From JANMDU01 sp031376455 (GTDB taxonomy: Bacteria; Pseudomonadota; Gammaproteobacteria; Burkholderiales; Burkholderiaceae_C): DNA of 47,628 nucleotides. Numbering within the stretch: position 1 is the stretch's first letter; every line of letters begins with the position of its first letter. The translations under genes were made by a program, and so were the position numbers. Location of the stretch: the NCBI GenBank assembly GCA_031376455.1, contig JANMDU010000021.1:1-47628 (forward strand), in the 5' to 3' direction. The notes under the pieces are model-generated. The model saw nothing but the letters and a program-made list of their open reading frames with translations, did no database searches and was not told the origin of the DNA. Shown piece by piece: positions 42,277 through 47,628 of this stretch.

Positions 42277-43248
42277 CTACCCGCGCTGCCAGCGCGCCCA
42301 ATACTCAGCGGCCACCCGATACGTGCCCTGCTGCACGCGCAGCGTGGTTTGCAGATCGTGCCCATAGCCGCCGCCCATGGCAAACGCGCAAGGAATACGC
42401 CGCTGCCAAGCCCAATCCATCACGCGCCTGTCTCGCGCCTCTAGCCCGTCGTAGCTGAGCTTTAAGCGCCCGAGCCTGTCGCCTTCATGCGGATCGGCAC
42501 CAGCCAAGTACAAAATCAATCCCGGCTGGTAAGGTGAGAAAAAGCGCCGCTCTAGCTCATCGAGCGCATGCTCCAGCGCATGTAGATACGCATCATCTTG
42601 GCAGCCATCGGGCAAATCTACATCGAGATCACTGGCCTCTTTGCGAAACGGAAAATTCTTCTCGCCATGCATGGAAAGGGTGAACACGCTCGCATCGCCC
42701 GTAAAAATTTTGGCCGTGCCGTTGCCTTGATGCACATCCAAGTCAATGATCGCCACCTTCAAAGGCCGCGCTCGCCCATGCACACGCGCATGCTCGCTTT
42801 GCATCAGGCGCGCAGTCACCGCAAAATCGTTGAACACGCAAAAGCCACCGCCTTTGTCGGCGTAGCTGTGGTGCGTGCCGCCGGCAAGATTAGCGGCAAT
42901 GCCCTGCGTACTGCCAGAGCCAAGACCTAAGGCCACCCGAGCTGCCGCCACACTCGCGCCCACCGAGCGCCGAGCCCGCTCGGCCATCGCTTCGCTCCAC
43001 GGAAAGCCAATTTCCCGCATGATCTTTGGATCAAGACCACCGGCCTCCACACCCAGCGAAATCGCGCGAATATAAGCCGGCGTATGCACCAGCGCCAGCT
43101 CACCATCGGTGGCACTAGGCGCAACTTGCATTTGCACCTGAGGCAAATCCGCGGAGAGCCAATCGCGCAGCATCCGATACTTAGGCATCGGAAAGCGATG
43201 GCCTTCGGGCAGCGGCAGGACGAATTGATCGGCGTAGAAGGCTTGCAT
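42277..43248 (-). CDS. Histone deacetylase-family amidohydrolase
   Basis: 323-residue arginase/deacetylase-fold zinc hydrolase, which in bacteria removes acetyl groups from polyamines or other amines (HDAC/AcuC/AphA type). Conserved parts are LVHTPAYIRAI, AANLAGGTHHSYADKGGGFCVFNDFAV (tandem His), IIDLDVHQGNGTAKIF (Zn ligands Asp and His), TLSMHGEKNFPF and YLAGADPHEGDRLGRLKLS (third ligand Asp). The active site looks complete. Substrate not determinable. About 140 bases downstream lie the toxin-antitoxin genes. Confidence 0.9.
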   Translation of the reverse strand: MQAFYADQFVLPLPEGHRFPMPKYRMLRDWLSADLPQVQMQVAPSATDGELALVHTPAYIRAISLGVEAGGLDPKIMREIGFPWSEAMAERARRSVGASVAAARVALGLGSGSTQGIAANLAGGTHHSYADKGGGFCVFNDFAVTARLMQSEHARVHGRARPLKVAIIDLDVHQGNGTAKIFTGDASVFTLSMHGEKNFPFRKEASDLDVDLPDGCQDDAYLHALEHALDELERRFFSPYQPGLILYLAGADPHEGDRLGRLKLSYDGLEARDRRVMDWAWQRRIPCAFAMGGGYGHDLQTTLRVQQGTYRVAAEYWARWQRG

Positions 43249-43283
43249 AGCTTGGCTGTTGATTGTGCCTCACTATTAAAAAG

Positions 43284-43312
43284 TGAGCACTCTGCGCATA
43301 TTCCATGCCGGC
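43284..43312 (+). repeat. Dispersed repeat core, copy 13
   Basis: The core is TGAGCACTCTGCGCAT then ATTCCATGCCGGC, followed by TAACTACC. It lies between the divergent deacetylase and phasin genes, upstream of the phasin promoter. Confidence 0.88.
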
Positions 43313-43376
43313 TAACTACCTAAAAGACTTGAAATATGTGACGTCATTTAGAAAAACCTCACTAAACAGCCTGTTT

Positions 43377-43392
43377 TTGCTGCACTGCAACA
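43377..43392. promoter_or_regulatory. PhaR-like operator 1 upstream of the phasin gene
   Basis: TTGCTGCACTGCAACA, a TGC-rich palindrome like the reported binding sequences of the PHA-responsive repressor PhaR (CTGC-N3/4-GCAG type). It is an inverted copy of site 2 with one central mismatch. Confidence 0.6.
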
Positions 43393-43400
43393 AAAATGAC

Positions 43401-43429
43401 TTGATTCTGTCACGGGATTACCCTATACT
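43401..43429 (+). promoter_or_regulatory. Phasin promoter
   Basis: TTGATT (43401-43406) and TATACT (43424-43429) are spaced by 17 bases. Operator 1 lies just upstream of the -35 and operator 2 just after the -10, so a repressor bound at either site would block it. Confidence 0.65.
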
Positions 43430-43437
43430 TGCGTTTA

Positions 43438-43453
43438 TGTTGCACTGCAGCAA
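43438..43453. promoter_or_regulatory. PhaR-like operator 2 at the phasin transcription start
   Basis: TGTTGCACTGCAGCAA, the reverse complement of site 1 except for one central base. It covers the predicted transcription start. Spacing between the two site centres is 61 bases, close to six helical turns. Confidence 0.6.
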
Positions 43454-43485
43454 ATTCTTTTTTATCAACCCTAGGAGTACACACC

Positions 43486-44028
43486 ATGATGACCGTTGAA
43501 CAAGTTCTCGCCGCACAAAAAGCCAATTTCGAAACCATGTTTGGCTTGACCAACAAAGCCTTTTCTGGCGTGGAAAAGCTCGTTGAGCTGAACCTGACCG
43601 CTGGCAAAGCCGCTTTGGCCGAAGCCGCTGAAGGCACGAAAGCCGCTCTCAGCGTACGCGACGCGCAAGAATTGATGGCTCTGCAAGCCTCTTTGCTCCA
43701 GCCTTTGGCTGAGAAGAGCATGGCCTACAGCCGCCATTTGTATGACATTGCTACTAGCACCAGCGCAGAATTTACCGCCGCTGCTGAGGCGCAAACAGCT
43801 GCTGCACAAAAGCAGTTCGCTACTCTTGTCGATAGCGTTTCTAAAAACGCACCAGCCGGTTCTGAGACCGCTGTTGCCATGATGAAAAGTGCTGTCGCTG
43901 CCGCTGGCAACGCGTATGACGCTGTGCAAAAAGCTGTCAAGCAAGCCACTGAAATGGCTGAGCAAAACATCGCTGCAGTCAGCCAAACGGCGACTGCGGG
44001 TGTCAAAGCTGCTGCCAAGAAGCGTTAA
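43486..44028 (+). CDS. phaP: Phasin (PHA granule-associated protein)
   Basis: 180-residue helical protein that coats polyhydroxyalkanoate granules. It opens MMTVEQVLAAQKANFETMFGLTNKAFSGVEKLVELNLTAGKAALAEAAE (in part MMTVEQVLAAQKANFETMFG). The Phasin_2 family continues with DAQELMALQASLLQPLAEKSMAYSRHLYDIA and an Ala/Lys-rich tail ending AAAKKR. TAGGAG (43472-43477) sits 8 bases before ATG 43486; a second ATG follows at once. The promoter and two PhaR-like sites predict repression until polymer accumulates. Confidence 0.92.
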   Translation: MMTVEQVLAAQKANFETMFGLTNKAFSGVEKLVELNLTAGKAALAEAAEGTKAALSVRDAQELMALQASLLQPLAEKSMAYSRHLYDIATSTSAEFTAAAEAQTAAAQKQFATLVDSVSKNAPAGSETAVAMMKSAVAAAGNAYDAVQKAVKQATEMAEQNIAAVSQTATAGVKAAAKKR

Positions 44029-44061
44029 TTCGAATTGAACAGAACCCCTTGCAAACTTGAA

Positions 44062-44194
44062 ATTTGAGGAGCAATCCTCAAATGTTTAGAGTGATAAGTC
44101 AATACAAACTGTCTACCCCAAGGTCACAATTACTTTATTGATTTGTACAAGTTGTCTCCTCGGGTCCTCTTAGGCTGAAAAGCCTCAAGGATCC
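44062..44194 (+). ncRNA. Structured phasin 3' UTR / candidate small RNA
   Basis: The gap of 355 bases after phaP holds no gene but three hairpins. At 44062-44083, ATTTGAGGA and TCCTCAAAT (9 perfect pairs) close a GCAA tetraloop. At 44162-44194, AGGCT-GAAA-AGCCT has a second GNRA loop inside a longer imperfect stem. The terminator follows at 44201. Single-stranded CTCCTCGGGTCCTC between them could pair with ribosome-binding sites. A 3' UTR-derived or independent sRNA is possible; there is no homology evidence. Confidence 0.35.
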
Positions 44195-44200
44195 AGTTCA

Positions 44201-44232
44201 AAGCCTAGTTCTCCGGAACTAGGCTTTTTTTT
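44201..44232 (+). terminator. Strong intrinsic terminator of the phasin transcript
   Basis: AAGCCTAGTTC and GAACTAGGCTT pair perfectly around TCCG and run into eight T. Confidence 0.9.
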
Positions 44233-44252
44233 CTTTTTTTTGCGGAAAAACG

Positions 44253-44354
44253 AGGAACACGGAGGCTCCACGGAAGACGCAAAAAAGATAAATCTAAGTT
44301 AGATTTTTTCTCTCTTCAGTGTCTTCCGTGTCGTTTCTGTGTCTTCCGTGTTCT
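44253..44354. repeat. Long ACGGAAG hairpin, copy C
   Basis: Starts GGAACACGGAGGC and ends GTCTTCCGTGTTC. The centre is AAATCTAAGTTAGATTT, itself palindromic. It lies between the convergent phasin and DUF349 genes. Confidence 0.8.
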
Positions 44355-44383
44355 AAAAAATAGCCCGAGCCACACCCTGAAAG

Positions 44384-47329
44384 TTAGCGCAGCAACGCCT
44401 TCAATGCATTCTGCAAACGCCTTGCATTCTTCTCGTCATACGCACTGGAGAGCACAGCCGCCGTATCTTGCTGCCAAGTCTCGTGCGGTGCTGCTGCACC
44501 ACGCTTCGTTAAAAGTTGCAATTGCATCATGCGGCGGGCATCGAGTTGCTCGGCTGGCGTGGGCACTTCTGCAGCCATCTCTAGGCGCAGGAGCGATTGC
44601 GCGACATCGCCTTTATCGTCAACTTTGGCAGGCTTTGCCAAGGCTTGCGCCCATTGCATTCGGGCTGCGGGCGCTAAGCCACGGCCAAGTTGCTGCGCTG
44701 GTGGCAGTGCCTCCGCATTGCGGCCTTCCCATGCAGTGAGCAACCCAACGACCGATTCGCCGTGCGCTTGCGCGGCGAGCTTCTTGAGCGCCAGTTGCGC
44801 TTTGTCCATGCCATCGCGCAGCGCGTAGAAAGCCGTGTTCGACAAACGTGGGCCGCGATCTTCAAAACGATCTTCGCGCGCGCCAAAACCTGCACCCCTC
44901 GAATCTCCGCGATCACTTCCTGCACCACGCGAGTCACCGCGAGCATCTCCTCGTGCATCAGGCCGGCGATCACCCAAGCCACCCGGGCCGCTGGGCTTTT
45001 TGTCGCCAAACTTGCCGTCGCGGCGATCACCATCTCGTCCGCCGCGCTTATCGCCAAAACGACCTGCCTCCGGCCTCGAAGGCGTTTGCAGCTTGGCGCC
45101 TGGCCGATCATCGCCACGACGCGCCACAACTGGCTTGGCTGGGGCTTTTGGCGGTTCAACAGGCGTTGCAGCAGCTTCGGGTGCAACTTCTGCGTCAGCC
45201 GCTTGCGTGTCCTCTGGCGTATCTGCAATGACGCCAGACACAGCATCAGCATTGGATGATGTGCTTGCATCCACCGCATCTGAAACCTCTGACGCTACGT
45301 TTTTGATAGCACCTTGCGCAGATTCTATGCCGGCGATTGGCTCTTTTTTCTCTAAAACAGGTGCTTCAAGAGTCTCTATAGCAGGTGCAGCCACAAGTGC
45401 CATTGTTGCAACCATTGCAGGCATCGCCCTGCCTCGCCCAGCGGCATCGAGCGCATCCATTGCATTGCGAATCGCTTTTGCATCTTGGCTGGCAATTGCT
45501 GCGTCAAGTGCGCGCGTGGCATCGAGCACGGCTTTGTCGTGCGCGCTCATCGCAGCCGCCTGCTCTTCACGCACTTTGCCTTTGCGCTCAAAGCCCTCAT
45601 CAATCGGTTTACGGAAAGCATCCCAGAGCTTTTGCTCTTCCTTGCGATCCATCGGCACGCTTTGCGCCTCGGCTTGCCAGCGGCCTTGCAGAGATTTCAC
45701 CGCATCAATGCGCATCATCGGCGCAGCGCCCAATTCCTTGGCTTCCTCGATCATCGCGCGGCGGCGATCCAGCGATGCTTTCTGCGCAGCTTCTAGCGGG
45801 GCATGCGCGGCTTTCATGGCAGCTTTGTATTGCGGCTGCAGCTCAGCAAAGGCTTTTTCGCCAATGTGGCCACCGTTGCGCCATTTCTCGACCATTTGAT
45901 AAAGCTCGCGATCAACGGCTTTCCAGTCGGTGCGCGATGCGTTTGCCGCCGTCCAAGCATTCACTTCTTCAATGAGTGCCACGCGCTGCGCCTTATGCAC
46001 CGCTTCATCGGCTTTGATCTTCTCGATCCAAGCTTCAACGAGCTTATGCGCCTCATTGCAAGCCTCATCGAATTTGCGCCACATCCCATGATTGGGCATG
46101 CCGCCTTGATCGGTTTGCTTCCAAGCATCACGCAAATTGCGCACCGCCTCTTGCTGCTTGCGCCCGCCCAGCGGCTTGGCCACCAGCGCTTGCGCCTTGC
46201 CGATCAGCTCTTCGCGAATCTGATTAGCGCGCCATTTTTGCCAGCCTTCCATCTCGCCGGCAGCCGAGAGCGCATCGCGTGCTTTCGCTTCAACCCGATC
46301 ATCAATAAACTCACCCTGTTCCTTGAGCGCGCCACGTAGATCGTTCGCCGCTTGCGCGCTCGCTTTTCCATGCCCCTCAGAAAGTTCTTGCTCTAATTTT
46401 GAGAGCGCTTCGCGCACAGCAGCATTGGCCGCAGCACGCTTTTCAGGATCAACTTTTGGCTTGGCGGGCTTGTCGGCTTTCTTCTCAACATCGCCTCTCT
46501 CTGTGGCGCGCGCAGCGCCCCTTGCAACACGGATGGCCTCTGCCCAAACCGGCACGGCTGGCAGCGGCGCTGACGCATCTCCAACAGCCGCCATAGCTTG
46601 CGCCAGCGCGGCTGAAAACGCATCCCAAAGCGAATTGAGCTGGGATTGTGCAGTTTCAAGCTGCGGCGAGAATTTGCCATCGACGCTAGGCCATTGGCCA
46701 TCTGCTTGCAGAAGTGCGGTTTGATCCGTCCAATGCTTCACATCCACATGCAAAACTTCAAACGCAGCTTGTGCATCTGCCAAAGGCTTCGTTGAAAGCA
46801 ATTCAATGCGCTGCGCCATCATGATGGCTGCTTCGCGCTGCACCTGCGCGCGATGCTGCAAATCTTCAATCAACTTGACGCGCTCAGCCAAGCTCGCTCG
46901 CAATGCGGCCAGCGGCTCTTTGGAAAGCGGCGCGCCTGCTTTCGCTGCATCGCGCTGCCAGGCCATCGCGTCGGCAATATTAAGCTTGGAAAGATCAAGC
47001 AGTGCCTGCGCTTTTACAGCCCAATCGGAGGCAATGTGATCCTGCGAAGCGCTGCGTTTGAGCTCATCGAGCTTTTCTTTCAATGGCTTTGCCGCGCCTT
47101 TGTCTCGTGCTGAGAGCTCTTTAAATACTTCTTGCATTTGCTCTGCGGACGGATTTGTAGCCATCCACTCGCGCACCTTGGCCGCGCGATCTCCCGAAGT
47201 CGGCGCAGAGAATGCACCGCCTGTCAAAGCGTCAAGGGGATGGATAGCCGCTGGTTTGGCAGCTTTTGGTTGCGAAGTGTCTTGCACGGTGTCTTCAGGT
47301 TTTTTGGTAAAGGCGGAAAAGCTCAGCAT
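44384..47329 (-). CDS. Large DUF349 domain-containing protein
   Basis: 981-residue predicted cytoplasmic helical protein with several DUF349 (PF03993) repeats. Typical pieces are LRDAWKQTDQGGMPNHGMWRKFDEACNEAHKLVEAW, VEKWRNGGHIGEKAFAELQPQYKAAMKAAH and LQGRWQAEAQSVPMDRKEEQKLWDAFRKPIDEGFERKG (in part VPMDRKEEQKLWDAFRKPID). After about residue 660 it changes to a low-complexity linker. A dispersed repeat is read there as IAGIESAQGAIKN near 665. An Arg/Gly/Asp-rich section follows (about 735-826, with RGDARGDSRGAG-type repeats). A helical end (ALRDGMDKAQLALKKLAAQ onward) closes it. Charged RGD/RGG-rich tracts of this kind often bind RNA, but the function is unknown. No clear ribosome site was seen for ATG 47329. 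Confidence 0.85.
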   Translation of the reverse strand: MLSFSAFTKKPEDTVQDTSQPKAAKPAAIHPLDALTGGAFSAPTSGDRAAKVREWMATNPSAEQMQEVFKELSARDKGAAKPLKEKLDELKRSASQDHIASDWAVKAQALLDLSKLNIADAMAWQRDAAKAGAPLSKEPLAALRASLAERVKLIEDLQHRAQVQREAAIMMAQRIELLSTKPLADAQAAFEVLHVDVKHWTDQTALLQADGQWPSVDGKFSPQLETAQSQLNSLWDAFSAALAQAMAAVGDASAPLPAVPVWAEAIRVARGAARATERGDVEKKADKPAKPKVDPEKRAAANAAVREALSKLEQELSEGHGKASAQAANDLRGALKEQGEFIDDRVEAKARDALSAAGEMEGWQKWRANQIREELIGKAQALVAKPLGGRKQQEAVRNLRDAWKQTDQGGMPNHGMWRKFDEACNEAHKLVEAWIEKIKADEAVHKAQRVALIEEVNAWTAANASRTDWKAVDRELYQMVEKWRNGGHIGEKAFAELQPQYKAAMKAAHAPLEAAQKASLDRRRAMIEEAKELGAAPMMRIDAVKSLQGRWQAEAQSVPMDRKEEQKLWDAFRKPIDEGFERKGKVREEQAAAMSAHDKAVLDATRALDAAIASQDAKAIRNAMDALDAAGRGRAMPAMVATMALVAAPAIETLEAPVLEKKEPIAGIESAQGAIKNVASEVSDAVDASTSSNADAVSGVIADTPEDTQAADAEVAPEAAATPVEPPKAPAKPVVARRGDDRPGAKLQTPSRPEAGRFGDKRGGRDGDRRDGKFGDKKPSGPGGLGDRRPDARGDARGDSRGAGSDRGDSRGAGFGAREDRFEDRGPRLSNTAFYALRDGMDKAQLALKKLAAQAHGESVVGLLTAWEGRNAEALPPAQQLGRGLAPAARMQWAQALAKPAKVDDKGDVAQSLLRLEMAAEVPTPAEQLDARRMMQLQLLTKRGAAAPHETWQQDTAAVLSSAYDEKNARRLQNALKALLR
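45306..45334 (+). repeat. Dispersed repeat core, copy 14 (inside the DUF349 gene)
   Basis: The core is ATAGCACCTTGCGCAG then ATTCTATGCCGGC, two bases from the consensus. Antisense to it, the gene reads AGIESAQGAI in a flexible linker. Confidence 0.92.
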
Positions 47330-47628
47330 GATAGAAAAATACGCGCTCCGCCAGAAGTGGCGGCAACCCAGTATTTTCGCTGCTTTTGGAGGGATTTTCT
47401 GGGTTTATTGCTGGTAAGTTTCTAGCCTTTTCTCCAGCCTCTTGAATACGCCAAACGCTTCGCCTTCTTTCAGACCGCTCGCCTGCCACGTGATGGGTGT
47501 GAAAAAACGAAGCCTTTCTTCGGTTGAGCGCGGCAAACCACGTTATCAAAACCACAGAGGTACGCAGCTCGCAGCTTGCGGCCATGAGCACTACACGAAA
47601 GTAAGGCCTCGGCTTTTTCGCGCACATC
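47330..47628. other. Gene-free right end of window
   Basis: About 300 bases upstream of the DUF349 gene. No family signature was found in any frame; a minus-strand frame through this stretch looks non-coding in composition. Its promoter should lie here, but I cannot point to clear boxes. Confidence 0.4.

Noticed and set aside
260..45334. Could the regularly found short repeat be a CRISPR array?
   Set aside because: Copies are kilobases apart, occur in both orientations and have no spacers of uniform length; no cas genes are present.
44835..45899. 354-residue plus-strand open frame rich in Ser, Pro and Ala
   Set aside because: It mirrors the Arg/Gly/Asp-rich section and DUF349 helices on the other strand; low complexity, no signature.
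47295..47627. 110-residue minus-strand open frame at the right end
   Set aside because: It overlaps the start of the DUF349 gene, is biased in composition and has no recognisable domain.

Overview
The window looks like a chromosomal segment of a betaproteobacterium, most likely Burkholderiales and probably near the Comamonadaceae. This is inferred from the gene families and their order (tightly linked parE and parC, pcm-rhodanese-tolC, a phasin behind PhaR-like sites), from mid-50s GC judged by eye, and from a dense family of short dispersed repeats of a kind I associate with that group. No database search was possible, so the taxonomy is inference.

Layout. 1-285: intergenic, with a long imperfect palindrome. 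286-6232: purine scavenging, with adenosine deaminase divergent from a complete BMP-type nucleoside ABC transporter (binding protein, double ATPase, two permeases). 6356-11388: exported LigE-type DNA ligase, an MFS transporter coupled to aroC, a 2-keto-4-pentenoate hydratase-like protein and a YdcF/DUF218 membrane protein. 11495-19483: TetR regulator with its own palindromic operator, RND adaptor and pump, pcm, rhodanese, TolC and glyoxalase I, all on one strand. 19619-25330: tannase-like lipoprotein, tRNA-Arg(TCT), tRNA-Pro(TGG), PQQ-type sugar dehydrogenase, an FGE-fold protein without the catalytic cysteine pair, an exported histidine phosphatase and a FrnE/DsbA-like protein. 25374-30314: alpha-E and circularly permuted ATP-grasp pair, then comEC. 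30390-38647: RidA, a tail-anchored protein of unknown function, and a tight minus-strand run parE, YhcG-type nuclease, GNAT, lytic transglycosylase, parC. 38701-43248: DUF1439 lipoprotein, an RHH/ParE toxin-antitoxin pair, a DUF922 lipoprotein gene broken by one in-frame TGA, a ParD-like/zeta-like pair and a histone-deacetylase-family amidohydrolase. 43377-44354: phasin with two PhaR-like operators, a structured 3' UTR and a strong terminator. 44384-47329: a large DUF349 protein.

The strongest signal beyond ordinary genes is a 14-copy dispersed repeat with an ungapped 29-nt core. It lies between genes and also inside or at the edge of five genes: comEC (twice), parC, the DUF349 gene, the transglycosylase signal peptide and the adenosine deaminase stop codon. 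In ParC, the DUF349 protein and one ComEC copy it is read in the same frame, giving a recurring peptide of the type AGIESAQSA. A second family of about 100-bp hairpins built from ACGGAAG words occurs three times, and a TTCGACAAGCTCAGGG palindrome extends the C-terminus of the transporter ATPase.

Working together: the first 6 kb imports and deaminates purine nucleosides. The RND adaptor, pump and TolC can form a complete tripartite efflux system under TetR control. ParE and ParC make topoisomerase IV. The phasin region indicates polyhydroxyalkanoate storage.
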